NCBI GenBank assembly: GCA_964016985.1 | Contig: OZ024821.1 | Location: forward strand, 11,366,550 to 11,430,549 | Length of the DNA: 64,000 bases | Reading direction: 5' to 3' | Source: Anodontia alba | Taxonomy: Eukaryota > Mollusca > Bivalvia > Lucinida > Lucinidae | Shown: positions 1 through 12,068 of the stretch, one piece after another | How the letters are laid out: each line of letters opens with the position of its first letter | Numbering within the stretch: the first letter of the stretch is position 1 | Program-made: the position numbers and the translations under genes | The notes under the pieces: model-generated | The model's input: only the letters and a program-made list of their open reading frames with translations | Told to the model about the DNA's origin: nothing | Databases searched by the model: none

Positions 1-945
1 CGGTTAGTATTCGTGTTAGAATCTGAGAAAGAGGCTTGGTTGAGCACTTAGCTGAACATCAGATATAAGATATAACATAGGATATAAGATATCTTATTTA
101 CTAAAGAAGGTATCTCATTAATCAATTAAATAAGATATCTCATTTAGTATATCAGATATCTTATTTAGTATATCAGATATCTATATTAATATATTAGATA
201 TCTTATTTAACAAATAAGATATCTTATATGGTAAATAAGATATCTTATATGTGAAATTAAATAAGATATCTAATATAATATATGAGATATCTTATATAGG
301 ATATAAGATATCTGATATACTAATTCAGATATCTTATATCCTATATTAGATATCTTATATCCTATATAAGATAGCTAATATTATGCATAATAAATAGGAA
401 AACGGCTTGCCAGGAAGCCGTTTTACTATTTATTCTATAAATCAGATATCTGATTTAATAAATCAGATATCTTATATATATGATATCTGATATACTATAT
501 CAGATATCTTATATAAAATAGATATCTTATATGTCAATTAAGATATTTAATATGCTAAATAAGATATCTGAATTGACATATAAGATATCTAATATGCTAT
601 AAAAGATATCTTATATGCTATATAAGATATCTCATATGCTATATAAGATATCTCATATAGGATATAAGATATCTTATTTACTAAAGAAGATATCTCATTT
701 ATTCAATCAAATAAGATATCTCTATTAATATATCAGATATCTTATTTAGTATATTAGATATCTATATTGGTAAATAGGATATCTTATTTAATAGGATATC
801 TTATTTAATATCTAATATAGGATATAAGCTATCTGAATTAGCAGATATCATATCCTATATTAGATATCTTATATCCTATATAAGATATCTGATATAATAT
901 ATAAGATATCTATTTTGCTTAATAAATAGTAAAACGGCTTGCCAT
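1..945. repeat. GATATC-rich AT satellite-like block, tandemly duplicated
   Basis: The block is built almost entirely of AGATATC and its complement separated by short AT spacers, so EcoRV-type palindromes recur dozens of times. It contains a long imperfect direct duplication: about 81-411 is repeated at about 661-943. The copy offset falls from 580 to 532 bp, so the copies have diverged by indels. Both copies end with AAAACGGCTTGCC. No coding potential is seen. The block could be a palindromic satellite or the body of a non-autonomous element. It may begin before the window. Confidence 0.8.
389..434. repeat. Perfectly positioned hairpin within the GATATC block
   Basis: The arms at 389-408 and 415-434 are 20 bp with one mismatch, around a 6-base loop. 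The stem contains AAAACGGCTT / AAGCCGTTTT and is much more GC-rich than its surroundings. The second unit of the duplicated block ends at 943 with only the left arm, so the right arm is missing there. It may mark an element terminus. Confidence 0.8.
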
Positions 946-2089
946 ATAATTCCACAACTCTGTGTATGACAGACAAATGGTGTGATACAAAAAAGAAAAA
1001 CAACTGATCAGTGGGTTACTCATTAGCTGAGTACTTGTACATGGATTTCTTATGTTGAGATTTGTATATTTATGACTAAAGGATACAAACTTGATTGGCA
1101 GCAAAACATGTGTGGTAATTATTTGAGCAAACATCTTATGGCTTTCAGTTTCTGTAATGATTTTTCAGAGCAGGCTAAGGTTTTGCTTCCGATAAGCTTT
1201 CAGTCTAACCCAATGTCAGGATAATCAACCTGCACAAAAGAAATTGTATACCTTATACAGGGAGTTGATAGTCCTGTTAGGAGAATTATAAACCTCTGCC
1301 AAAATGTGAGGCACTTGTGTTACCTACAACACCAGATAAGAGGGGTAGCCAAATAAATATTTTTCTTATTTCTCCAAAAAAACATATGATGTGTGTACTC
1401 ATTAGAAGAGCCTAAGTGAGGCACTTCAAGTGAGATGATGATTTTAGAAAACTTTCAACATTATTTAAGTCATATTGAGATGATGGGAGGGTAATAATGA
1501 AAGACTGTGCAGTGAAGCACTGGTCATGAGTTGAATTCTGCCTCAAGCGGGATCCGAAGTCAGGAGGGCTAACCACTTTGCAACCTTCTAGTCAGTACAC
1601 ACAACAAATGTTGTTTTTTTTTTGTTGTTGTTTTGTTTTGAGAAATAAGAAAAATGTCCATGAAAATACGTGGGTACTGATTAGAAGATTTTGTGAAGAA
1701 AAAAAAAAATGTTAGAATACCTCCAATCACCATCCCAAACTGATTCCTGTGTTACAGAAGCAAGGGCTGTACACTGTTTGCACTACAATAACAACTGTTT
1801 TCTCTCAGCAAGATTCATTTCTACTTACCGGTGATTTAAACTGGTTTTTGACTGCTCTTGATGTCATCTTTTATACCATGCCATACACTGTAGGTTTATA
1901 AAGACTGCAGAGGTTTCTGAAGGTTTTTCCAATCTGAAAAACACCCATGTATCCCTAGTTTCAGACAGATGCTTATTTTAACCTTTTTTTTTGTTCTGCT
2001 GAATAAATTAAGAAGCCACACCCACTTCTAATTTTCAGCCAATCAGATTACTTGATCAAGATTGTTGATAGAAATTCACATACTTAATG
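946..2089. other. Non-coding AT-rich DNA
   Basis: No supported gene. Two stretches (about 1350-1400 and 1635-1690) resemble the motif near 17700 and 54590 in which a TTTCTTATTT tract lies next to a GTGTACTCATT box, so they may be eroded relatives of that palindromic family. Around 1535-1600 there is a weak tRNA-like reverse pattern that I could not confirm as a SINE. Confidence 0.4.
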
Positions 2090-2147
2090 GCAAACAGTGC
2101 AGATCCAGATCTTCAGAAGCTAACGGATCTGGATCTACACTGTTTGC
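2090..2147. repeat. Short hairpin repeat, GCAAACAGTG family, copy 1
   Basis: The arms read GCAAACAGTGCAGATCC and GGATCTACACTGTTTGC around a short centre. Related hairpins occur at 3371-3437 and 19452-19503. The three copies share the outer arms but differ in the centre, as expected for a small dispersed foldback repeat. Confidence 0.75.
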
Positions 2148-2399
2148 AAAGGCAGGGTATACCCGGGTTCTGCAGGACAAGGATTAAATGTTTTGAAAGT
2201 ACTGGGCCCAGTTGCTCAAAACTAACAATGTTGTTAGTTAACATATCATTAAAACTTTGATCATTAAATATTGCATACATGTATATGCTAATACTTTTGC
2301 TGAAAAAAAAAAATGTGAGTAGCTTTTTCATATTTTTTTTCAGCAAAAATACCTGTGAATTAGATATTGTACTTACTAGAACAGTTAACATTTCGACCA
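2148..2399. other. Short non-coding interval
   Basis: AT-rich, with A and T runs near 2303-2340. No gene or repeat recognised. It ends at the target duplication of the next SINE. Confidence 0.5.
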
Positions 2400-2411
2400 C
2401 TAACAAGCTCA

Positions 2412-2716
2412 GCCGGCCTCGGTGGCTCAGTTGGATGTGCCGTCCGACTGGAAACCAGGAGGTCGCGGTTCAACCCCTGCCGATGTTGGCAACATTCTTT
2501 CGTACAGATTGATCATGAAATATTTTCTATGGTCATTCTCTCCCTTCCACTGATTCAAGAAGGGCAGTTGTCAGCTTCTGGCGAAAGAATGTGCACACTA
2601 CTGGTTAACCTCTTAGAGGACTAAGCCTGCCCAGTAAACGTGTGGTTAGGTAAACTGATTGCGCTCGACATAACCACATTGGGTTGACTAGGCCGTAAAA
2701 CCTCCACACAAACAAA
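2412..2716 (+). mobile_element. Full-length tRNA-derived SINE (family 1), copy 1
   Basis: The copy is flanked by a 12 bp target duplication CTAACAAGCTCA at 2400-2411 and 2717-2728. The tRNA-like head starts GCCGGCCTCGG and carries a pol III A box (TGGCTCAGTTGG) and a B box (GGTTCAACCCC, with a one-base difference upstream in this copy). The body contains the GATCATGAAATATTTTCT and CTTAGAGGACTAAGCC segments shared by all family members here. The tail ends CACAAACAAA. Short ORFs inside it are not genes. The clean duplication suggests fairly recent retroposition. Confidence 0.92.
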
Positions 2717-2728
2717 CTAACAAGCTCA

Positions 2729-3370
2729 TTAAGCTAATGATGCTTTGAACAACTGGGCCCTGGTATTTTTTTTATTTCTTCGGTAGTTTGAATCAGGGTT
2801 TTTAAACAGTGTGACACTGAAAAGGTACCACAAAACTGTAACTTAAATAAAACAAAATTTTCGCAGCTAATAACTGGAAAGAGAGAGGACCCATAAGAAG
2901 AGGGTTATGATGGCCCTGTAATGCTCACGTAAGTACATGTATCATAGCACATAGAACCAGACCTAGAAATCATCAAAACAAACATTCTGACCAAGATTCA
3001 TGATGATTATATAAACAACTAATGGAACATGAAATATAGGTCAGTGCTCCAGCTAGCCCTCCCGATATAGAGAGGTGGGCTGCCCCTCTTGCCCTCTCCT
3101 GCCACCCTCTGCCCTTCTTAAGCTGCCCTCTGTGTTATTTTAACTCCAGACATAAAACCTTTCACTTTGGTGAAAATTTCATGAAAACTGGACCAAAATT
3201 AAAAAAGTTATCAATGTTTGATGGTCAGTTTTATGTATATTCTAGTTTGAGGCATTTATTGTGAAATAGGTTATGGTAAATGCCCTAAAATTTCGAACAC
3301 TTCATTCCATACCATTTTGGCCTAAATTTTGCTTTTTATGCAGCAGTTTCTTAAAATACTTAATGGAATG
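2729..3370. other. Non-coding DNA
   Basis: No gene recognised. Contains a pyrimidine-rich stretch near 3060-3125 in which GCCCTC is repeated several times. Confidence 0.5.
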
Positions 3371-3437
3371 GCAAACAGTGTAGATCCTGATCAGACTGAT
3401 CTTCAGAAGCAGTCTAATCTGGGTCTACACTGTTTGC
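3371..3437. repeat. Short hairpin repeat, GCAAACAGTG family, copy 2
   Basis: The arms GCAAACAGTGTAGATCC and GGGTCTACACTGTTTGC enclose a centre containing TGATCAGACTGATC. Same family as 2090-2147. Confidence 0.8.
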
Positions 3438-3907
3438 ATATGTCATTTTGTCAGAAACTTTAGTGTTCAAAATTTTAGGACATTTACCATATATTTTGTA
3501 ACCTGTCTTGATACTAGCTTTAAGCACATCACATAACACAGGGTGCCTTCATTCTTATATGACGATACAGGAAGTGCCCTCCCTGTAAAGTAATTATCTT
3601 GTTAGTATTGCCAACATCAAGGCAATCTGACTTCTTTAAAAATTTCGGAACAAGATGAGTGGAGCAATTACTGCAAGGTTTGGCAGTAAATTCCTAACCC
3701 GGTATATACTGGAAATTTTACCAATATTTACCAGTCTGGAAAATATTCCTAGTCACAAATACAGGTCAACTGAACTTTTTCACTTTAAAATAATGCAGAA
3801 ATCTTAACCAAGGTGACTTAAAATAATATATAATCAAACTAAATGACTTTACCCTTAAAGTGCCAAACAAAATTTTTAGCAGATGACGTTTAATTTTCAT
3901 TTTTTTT

Positions 3908-4004
3908 AATTTTTCAAAGAAAACAAGTCTTGATATTTCATGTTAATCGTCTGCCAAGCAGACGATTCACATGAAATACCAAGACTTGTTTTCTTTGAAA
4001 AATT
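3908..4004. repeat. Hairpin at the core of a dispersed repeat (cross-matching 60.3-61.2 kb)
   Basis: The two arms, about 45 bp each, are nearly perfect inverted copies that meet at GTCTGCCAAGCAGAC. Flanking sequence (about 3855-4065: AAAGTGCCAAAC at the left, GCTACAGTTGTGATTGGC at the right) matches the layout of the units at 60280-61220, where AAAGTGTCGAGC and GCTGCAGTTGTGAT flank a similar but weaker inverted pair. Confidence 0.75.
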
Positions 4005-4065
4005 ATTTTTATTTCAAAATGTTGTCTGCTACAGTTGTGATTGGCGCCTTAAGGGTTAAAGACGT

Positions 4066-4790
4066 TTTAGTTAATTTTTATATACATGTAAGGTTATCAT
4101 CATAAAGAATAAAAATATTTCTCAATTTAAGCAATTTGAAACAGCCAGAAAATGAATTGATGGCTAAATTTTTAATTATTTCAAAAATACATATAGTATC
4201 TTGAATTAAAAAAAAAAAATCATCTTTATTATTTGGACTTGCACACAGTAGCAGTAAAATACAGGTAAGGTATTAAATGTAAAAATTCGTCTGTGCACCT
4301 GGCCACTGACACTGAATTAGCAAGACCATATCGTCTAAATTATTAAAACAGCAAGTTTCAAGAAAACGTTTATTCAAAAAGCCACATAATAGCATGGGGC
4401 AAGGATGTAACAAAAAAAATGTCATAAATGCTTTCCTGTTTTGTACAAAGCTGCCAAACTGGTATCTTTTACCACTACTTCAGAGGAAAAGCAGAGATTG
4501 GCTGGTAGACAGAGACTTCTTTGCACCTAACCTTGTATTTTGTAGTTTAGTTTATTGTATGTTGTGTAATGTGTACTGTATGCTTTATTTATTTAAGAAA
4601 GAAGGAAACATTATTGGAAAAAAAAGAAAAAGATAAAAAAAAATAATAATGAAAAGAAGACGAAAAAGAAAAATGTGTAGCAGTAGCTAGAAGCCACCTG
4701 ATGAGTACTTTGACAGGTACAAAAGAGATTATTTTTTTCCTATAACAAAGCTATAAATTTCATTTATTAAATAAACTATTCAATAAATGT
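4066..4790. other. Non-coding AT-rich DNA
   Basis: Contains A-rich tracts near 4208-4219 and 4615-4670. The 80-codon ORF here has no recognisable similarity and biased AT composition, so I do not call it. Confidence 0.5.
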
Positions 4791-4794
4791 TTAT

Positions 4795-4955
4795 ACTGGT
4801 GTTAAACTTTAGTATAAATATTAAGTCAATTGACTAGTATAATTGAAATTGCCCCTATGAATGTTGAGTATAGGTTATTGTATAAATTCCAGGGTGGTCG
4901 ATTCAATCGACCAATATTTGCCAGTATTTGCTGCAATTTACCGGTAAATACCACC
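4795..4955 (+). repeat. Dispersed repeat with TATAAATTCCAGGG core, copy 1
   Basis: The sequence from GTTAAACTTTAGTATAAAT through ATAAATTCCAGGG to the CCAGTATTTGC / CCGGTAAATACC palindromic end recurs in reverse orientation at about 62741-62937 and 62970-63134. All three copies share order and spacing. No coding potential. Probably a short non-autonomous element. Confidence 0.7.
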
Positions 4956-5144
4956 ACGCACGAAAATTTGCTGGTTGTTTCGATGACTCTGTTATCAAAC
5001 CATCATGCCATGATTTACATGGAGAAAGAGGAGTAAAAATACAAAATTATACAAAATTTTTAAGTTATATTATTGACAATAATCATATAATAAATACGAA
5101 CACAGCTTTTATTATCCCAGGCTATAATATACTCAGATCAGAAT

Positions 5145-5610
5145 CAGAATATTTTACTGGTGACACACCATTAGACATTCATTCACCAGGGCCAATGATT
5201 GTGAAGACTAGTCTCTAGATCTCACAAGTGATGTGAATATTATAAATGCATGGAGTGCATTCCAATTCCTAAAGGTGTCTGGGAAGAAAATGTACTTGTA
5301 GATGTCAGTTCTAGCATATGGCACTTGAAATGCCATTGGATGCCGATTCCTACTGCACCTATTACATTATATTGAAAGTCATCACAAGGTATACTAGCTC
5401 TACCTTCTACTACTTTCAGACCTTTGAATAGCAATATTAGTACCTTTGTGTCTCTTCTGAAGAGACTTCCAGCCCAACTGTTCAAGAAATACTAGCCATA
5501 CTTCCAGTTTCGAAGTTGTTGTTACCAGTCACAAACCTAGTTGCATGATTCTGAACCATTTCCAATTCTTACTGGACGACTATTCCATGTGGGTCCCAAA
5601 CATTCACATG
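5145..5610 (-). pseudogene. LINE-I 3' end: C-terminal RT tail and 3' UTR (CR1/Jockey-like), copy on minus strand
   Basis: On the minus strand this encodes the C-terminal region of a non-LTR reverse transcriptase: a VQNHAxRFVTGN-like segment, then EQLGWKS, then the ILLFKGLK segment and a terminal region related to HxMAFQVPYART. The same protein tail and 3' UTR occur on the plus strand at 14340-14823, including CAAGTGATGTGAAT/ATTCACATCACTTG and the GTAAAATATTC end. Only about 470 bp remains. Frameshifts and a stop make it dead. Confidence 0.75.
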
Positions 5611-6790
5611 AGATTTGGCTAGTTGTCCAGAACACTGGGTCTGGCTAGTTGTCCAGTACCTGATACTCGTTAGCTAGATGTCCCGTACCAGACGACTAGC
5701 CACTGCCTTCAGAAATACTGAACATTGTTGGGTGGAGTATGAAATACGGACCTCTCCCCCCCCCCACCCCACCCATGACCCTGATCCTGATCATGTAATC
5801 CCCATTTCTGTTACGAGGCCTACAGGGTTGAATTTGATTTTTTTTTCTATTTTAATAGATAGTTTGGGCCATTTCCAAACGTTTATAGCTATCTTTTGAA
5901 ATTTCGGGTCCAAATGGTGATTTTATCAGCATTTTTTCCACTCTCAGGGTTATGAAACCCCGCCTCCGAGGATATTCATGATTCAGTCATCACTATTTCT
6001 TTATAAGTAGGAAAATTTGATGCATTTTGGAATATTTCAGTAGAAATTTATATGTTTTGAAACCTTTTTTCATGATAGAAAAAGGAGAAAATATAAATTT
6101 AAGACATAAAAAAAAAAAGGTCGGCAAATGGTTGCCACATAACAGGGTTTATAGCAATCATGTTTTGCAATCAACAAGTCCTAGCCACACCTCAACGGGT
6201 AGCAGTATGAAATGCTAGAGTTTCTAGAATTGCACGGCGCTGGCTGGAAACAAAGGATAAATTTATCCTTTGGCTAACGTGGTAGGGCATACTTTTTTGA
6301 GAATATTTTTTTACAGTCTTTATAACAGGTATCCACTGGCCTCCATTCGGTCCATTTCGGGTGATTTACCTTCTATTCAGCTTAGCGAGCAGTCACCTAT
6401 GAAATACAATTACGTAAGATGAGAGACACAGTATGTTAATTATGCAAAATTGAGCCTTTCAAAAACAAAATTGATTTCTTTTTTTTTTTTTTTTCACATT
6501 TTCTCACAAAAGATAAAAACAAAATAAAATTAATATTCTTTTTCCAATATATAACTTCGTTTCTTGTGTATGAACGCAAGAAAAGAAATTTTGGATTGGT
6601 AGGGAGTTTCATACCCCTGCAAAGGAAATAATCACTAATAAAAGCACAAGTAAGACCCAAATTTTCACAATATTACCGAACTAGGGATCTGGAATTACAT
6701 GATCTGGGTGAGGTTCATAATTATGCATAGAAAAGAAATATCTAGACCAAACTGGTAACAATCTGCACTTGGTGCTATATGCCACTGGCT
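5611..6790. other. Non-coding DNA with short CTAGTTGTCCAG repeats
   Basis: CTAGTTGTCCAG is repeated two to three times at about 5617-5690. A C-rich run lies at 5757-5770 and a T run near 6477-6494. Nothing coding is recognised. Confidence 0.45.
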
Positions 6791-6839
6791 CAGATGTTGA
6801 CATTGTAACGCTGCATTTCCCAAAGTCCTATATTATGGT

Positions 6840-7420
6840 CCTCTCTTCCCAAACCCTGGAGATGAACGCAAGCTTCTGTCAGAAAGGCATCATGCTTTCA
6901 GGAAGAACCATAGCAGTGAAACTCAGTTGATCACAGTGATAAATGAAGGGGCAAAAATTTGGGATGCAGGAGGTCAAGTAGATACATTCCTACTGGACTT
7001 CAAGAAGGCCTTTGACACTCCTCCTCATGAACTTCTGAAATGCAAACTTCATGGATCTGGCATAAGTGGAAAAACTTTAGTAGGGATTGATTCATTTCTG
7101 TGCAATAGGCAACAAAGGGTTGTAGTCAATGGAGCAAAATCTCAATGGGCACCCGTTTTGTCTGGTGTGCCGCAGGGACTGTTCTCAGTGCACTGTTGTT
7201 TTCCTTATACATAAATGACATTATGGTTGGAATAGAATCTGAGATTCCTTTATTTGCTAATGATTGTGTCTGCTATTGTCAGATTGATAGCACTGAAGAC
7301 ACATCGAAACTCCAAAAGGACATAGATCAACTAGGCAAATGGGCCAGGAAATGGGGTATACAAGATTTCAGCCAGTGAAATGTAACATTATGCAGCTTAC
7401 TAGGAAGTGGATCAAAAAGA
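6840..7420 (+). pseudogene. LINE-I reverse transcriptase, N-terminal two thirds (5' part of a split copy)
   Basis: Encodes RT fingers and palm of a CR1/Jockey-type non-LTR element. In order: an HHAFRKNHSSETQL segment, motif A with FLLDFKKAFDTPPHELL (about 6985-7035), the GVPQG motif B (about 7170), and the motif C region reading LFANDCVCY, where FADD is expected (Ala-Asn replaces Ala-Asp). A one-base loss near 7182 shifts frame within GVPQGT. The reading ends at about 7412 with a KCNIMQLTRKW-type segment, and the following thumb (KYLGVIIS) is found only at 14140, beyond the LINE-II insertion. Dead copy. Confidence 0.85.
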
Positions 7421-7423
7421 TTC

Positions 7424-8128
7424 ATGCAGTTTACTCCTTACTTCTCCCGGCTGAGAAAAAAGGCTGATGAAATCCAGTCTTTTGCAGACAGAAATGACAT
7501 GAAAAAGTTCTTTGATGCACTCAAGACAATATATGGTCCCCAGAGCTCAGGAACCACCCTACTCCTTAGTGCAGATGGAACTAGTCTTCTGACTGATAAA
7601 GAAGCTATCTTGAAAAGATGGGCTGAACACTTTGATGGTGTCCTTAAACGGCCATCATCTATCAATGATGAAGCTATCAACAGATTACCACAGGGGGAAT
7701 GTAATCCGCTGCTTGATGAGCTCCCAACCGTCTCTGAAACAGTGAAAGCAATAAAACTCCTGTCATCTGGCAAGGCTCCTGGATCAGATGCCATACCTGC
7801 AGAGATCTACTAAGCAGGAGGTCCTCCAGCTGCAGAGAAACTGACAGAGTTATTTCACATTATGTGGAGAAAAGAAGCCATCCCTCAAGAATTCAAGGAT
7901 GCAACAATTATCCACCTATTCAAAAGGAAAGGGAATCCTCAAGTCTGTGACAATCATCGAGGCATCTCTTTATTGTCAATTGCTGGGAAGATTCTTGCTA
8001 GGGTCCTACTGAACCGAATGAATGAACACCTGGAACGGTCAGGGCTTCTACCAGAAAGCCAGTGTGGATTCAGGAAAAACAGAGGAACAATGGACATGAT
8101 CTTCACAGCACGACAGCTTAAAGAAAAA
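7424..8128 (+). pseudogene. LINE-II reverse transcriptase, N-terminal part (split by element A+B)
   Basis: A different LINE family from LINE-I. One frame runs from about 7424 to 8128 with a single in-frame stop at 7811. It encodes KADEIQSFADRNDMKKF, then GKAPGSDAIPAEIY (RT motif 0/1 region), then HRGISLLSIAGKILARVLLNR, and ends GFRKNRGTMDMIFTARQLKEK. The next codon in this frame is found at 12713. The intervening 4.6 kb is inserted DNA. The 5' end of the element, including any endonuclease domain, is missing. Confidence 0.85.
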
Positions 8129-8450
8129 TGAAGTTTTTTAAAAGTAAAACATATTTTAACGAGTAATACTTAACCTATAGATAATGTGCTATTCTCTTCT
8201 GTTTTCACACCTTCCACAGAAAAAACGACCTTTCAGTCATTAATTAAAGTCTTAAACCAGAAGGTCCCTTAGGCAATTACCTGTGTGACGTAACTCTTCC
8301 CGCTCAATTGATCACGTGTCAGTTTCTTTTATGTGTAAAACAATAGACACAATTAGGAGAGATAAGCGAGGGTGGGCGGAGGGAGATAATTGATTATCTA
8401 TAGGTTAAGTATTACTCGTTAAAATATGTTTTACTTTTAAAAAACTTCAT
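8128..8450. mobile_element. Element A: 323 bp MITE with perfect 58 bp terminal inverted repeats
   Basis: 8128-8185 and 8393-8450 are exact inverted copies starting ATGAAGTTTTTTAAAAG. The arms contain TTAACCTATAGATAAT near the inside. The left interior (about 8186-8330) is nearly identical to the reverse complement of 12533-12698, the right end of element B, so A is an internal-deletion derivative of B or of its relative. A abuts B directly. No coding capacity, so it would have depended on a transposase from elsewhere. Confidence 0.9.
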
Positions 8451-10497
8451 TTTAACTTCATAATACATTAACCTATAGATAATGTGCTAGAATTTGCAGA
8501 ATAGGAGGGAGGTGCTCTCCTAATTCTAACACCAATAATATCTCATCACTTCTGGTTAAAGACTCAGGAAACTCTAAGGAATCAGATACATTCTAATTCT
8601 ATATTTAATAGAAAGAATGATCTAGACTCACAAAATAGCATATCTTTAAGGTGTTATGATCTAACAACCTTATATATAATAGTAGACTCTAGAGGGAGCC
8701 AGTTCTTAAGTCTCAGAGACCTAACATTGCCCCTCCCCCCCCTTTTTTTTCTTTTTGGGAAACAACAATTGGCTTCAAAAAGAAAACGCAGTCATTGAGA
8801 CATAACATAAATATTCCATTGCAAAGTAAGCTAGGAATATAGAGATAATATTTTCAAAACAAAAAGCCAAGACCATACACTGTAAGTAGTCTATCTAGGG
8901 TCTTGAATAAATAAGGAAAAGTCTACTCGGTGGATTTCCTATAGATAACTGACATGTGTAGATATTTTGGATAAAATACTAGATATGTGAAGCTATCTAA
9001 TTGTAATAGTCTAAGCTATTAGAATTATAAACTAATTAGATTCTGTTGGAGCTATAGGACAGTTTCTGACGAACAGACATAGACTTAAAATAACCATAAT
9101 GTTGTATAATTATTCCCCTTTGATCAAATTAAATAAGGGGAGATAATAAAAGTAGATGGAGTTAACTCAACTATAACTCAGTTATCCATCAGAAGAAAAA
9201 GGTATAGACAAACATAATGGTTAAAACTATTGCTAGACTAATTGTATTACGAATTTTTAGTCAAGCAATAAAATAATACAGAGTTTGCATAAAACTGCTG
9301 GGAAGAAAAAGCAACTTAAACCATTGATAATTAGTTTTGTCATAGACATATAAAAGCGTTTGATGTCCTGACAGAATAATAAAGACGAAACTGTCAACAT
9401 CATAACTTAGAGTTTGACAGACAATAAGAGAGATAAGAATAAGGTTGATCGCAGCTACATGTAACTGTAAGACGGTCATAGTTTGGCTAAATCTTATCGT
9501 ATTGATAAGATTAAGCAATAATAAATAAGCTGGATAGAATCTTTCTATACCAGAAGATTGCCATGAAAAGTACTCCTGAGTAAATAATCATGGAAATCAA
9601 GAAATGTTAAAAAGTCCACTTTGTAATGACGAATCTAAATGTTCATAAAAAGAGAAGGACTCAGAGAAAAAGTAATAGTGTGATAATCTCTGAAGAAAGA
9701 TTATACAATAGTACTGATTAATAATCTCTAAAACACTTAATTTATAAGTTAAGAGATAGTATTACTATTCTATACGCATATTTAAGAATAGTAAGAAATA
9801 TATGAATACTAAATTAAAATTATACTACAGAACAAATTCCTGCTATAAATAAAAGGTTAAGCATAACTATTTATTAAGCAAGGAATTATTAAACATATAA
9901 CTCGCTATAAAATTACTGCCCAGAATTTTATAGATAAATATTCAATCAAATTTTTAGAATTGAATATTAACAGAATAAAATCTATGTCTGCATAATTGGT
10001 AATTCCTGAAATATCAAATTACCTACTCGCAAATGAATTCAGGAAGAATATATATATATATATATATATATTCTCTCGAGATCTATGCGTAAACCATAGA
10101 GAGTAATAAAATAATATTATTACCACCATCCCTGACGCATGGGTAAAAAACATGTATAAATATAAAAGAGATAATAATTAATTTAACGTCATATAGGTTT
10201 AAGATAAAATTTGTTTAATCTTTAACCAATACGCAGCAACAGTGACTCGATATTCTGTATTCGTACGTAGAAAAAGAGTACTTAGTCATTAGAATTTTGT
10301 ATGATTGAAATAGAGATAATGGGATCTAAATGGATGTATCTGCATGAACTGAATCGAAGGATAATATCCATTCTAAAAACTAGGGCTTGTTTTAGGCTTA
10401 GTTTTACAAGCGTAGAATTGAATTATTTCCAAGTTTTCATGAAGTCGCTATGCTCTGAATACTGAGAAAACTGTTAAAATATTGTTTAGGAAATAAA
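8451..10497. other. AT-rich left half of element B without recognisable genes
   Basis: A C-run/T-run junction lies at about 8733-8750 and a (TA)n run at 10048-10071. The 85-codon minus ORF at 9261-9518 is hydrophobic and AT-driven, with no family resemblance. I see no domain motif in any frame. Confidence 0.5.
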
Positions 10498-11337
10498 AAC
10501 AAGAGGCCCACAGGCCACAGTTCGCTCACCTGAGTGACATAGCCACTGCAGACATGCAGATGTTATGCAACATTTTTTCCAATCCTATCATCGCAACTAA
10601 TGAAAATATCGTCATTTGAACAGTTCGTAGTTTTGAAGAAGAATATATGGGACTGACAGTCAATGGAGCATGATCATTTGAATAAACTATCAATCACATT
10701 TCAACAGAAGGATCAATGTGAAATTTGGTGGAAATTGGCTAAGTGGTTTCTGAAGAATCATGATTTTATACATGTAAACAGCTGAGGGAAATATTATAAA
10801 TATAAACCAGATGATGGCCATCTTAGATTACCAATCAGAACAATTTTAACTACTGTTGATCTACAAGTCACTTCGATACTTTCAATATAAATGTATATGG
10901 CCCATACAAATGGGGAAGCAAATTTGACCTTGGAGGTAAAAAGGTCAAATGTCAACATAGAACCATCATTTTAGCAATTTGGGTAGATCTCCTGTCCCCC
11001 ATAATTTGTGCAAAGATTAGGACCCGGGCTTAGTTGGTTAGGGAGAAGAAGATTTTTAAAGGTTTTTACCATATATGGGCATGGCAGCCATTTTGATCAA
11101 TGGACCATACCCATTTTAGCAATCTTTCATTCTCCTGCCCACGGATGCTCCGCATGAAATTTGAGCAACACTGGCCCGGAGGCTTCAGAGGAAAAGCCAT
11201 TTGAAATTATCAACATTTTTTTCATACAAATGTATGGGGCCCATACAAATGCATACAGAAGCAAACTTGACCTTGCCGTAAAAAGGTTAAATGTCAATGT
11301 ATGACAATTATTTTAGCAACTTTGGTAGACAGGTATT
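10498..11337. repeat. Dispersed repeat starting AAGAGGCCCACAGGCCAC, with two internal units
   Basis: Begins AACAAGAGGCCCACAGGCCAC and TTCGCTCACCTGAG, a start shared in part with 58373 (GGTGGGCCAG..GCTCACCTGG) and complementary to the end near 56800 (CAGCTCAGGTGAGCTAAAA). It contains two units about 340 bp apart with GCCCATACAAATG followed by AAAAGGTxAAATGTCAA. Probably a non-autonomous repeat nested inside element B. Confidence 0.6.
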
Positions 11338-11339
11338 GA

Positions 11340-12030
11340 TGGGTCCGAGATCACTAGTAATCAGACACAATGACTGGACACTAGAACTCGTAACTATTGC
11401 CCAGTAGACGTCACTAGTAATCCAATACAATGACTGGATACTAGTAATCATAACTATTTGCCAGTGGTATACACTAGTAGCTGGACATATGACCGGACAC
11501 TAGTACTCGTAACTGTTTGTCCGGTGAAGTCACTAATAATTCGACACAATGACTGGACACTAGTACTCGTAACTGTTGCCCAGTGAAGTCACTAATAATT
11601 CGACACAATGACCGGACACTAGTACTCGTAACTGTTGCCCAGTAGGAGTGACTAATAATGCGACACAATGACCGGACACTAGTACTCGTAACTGTTGCCC
11701 GGTGAAGTCACTAATAATTCGACACAATGACCAGACACTAGTACTCGTATCTGTTGCCCGGTAAGAGTCACTAATAATGCGACACAATGACCGGACACTA
11801 GTACTCGTAATTGATGGAGTAACTAGTAATCCGTCACAATGACCGGACACTAGTACCCGTGATAAATGCCCGGTGATTTTATCATGCCTGGATGACCGGT
11901 GACTGGATGACCGGTGACCGGTAAGAAATGCCCGGTGATTTTATCCATGCCTGGATGCCCGGTGACTGGTGAAGCTGACAATGAATGACCGGTGACTGGT
12001 GACCGGTGACTGGTAGATTTATTTTGGATA
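11340..12030. repeat. 60 bp tandem array followed by ACCGGTGACTGG micro-repeats
   Basis: About eight units of ~60 bp from 11340 to 11860, each with ACAATGACCGGACACTAGTACTCGTAACTGTTGCCCGGTGAAGTCACTAATAATTCG-like content. From about 11860 to 12030 shorter overlapping units of ACCGGTGACTGG and GCCCGGTGATTTTATC follow. Repetitive minus-strand ORFs here are by-products of the repeat and not genes. The position near the right end of element B is typical of subterminal repeats. Confidence 0.85.
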
Positions 12031-12068
12031 CTAAAGCATCCATAAGAAGCCACCTTGATGGGTCTTAC

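Noticed and set aside
9261..9518. 85-codon hydrophobic minus ORF inside element B
   Set aside because: AT-driven hydrophobic composition, no splice or domain support. Not usable as transposase evidence.
10048..10071. (TA)n in element B as an origin or cruciform site
   Set aside because: Simple microsatellite. No supporting context.
11474..11850. Repetitive minus-strand ORFs (SGHCVELLVTS-type)
   Set aside because: 60 bp is a multiple of three, so any open frame repeats. Non-coding tandem array.
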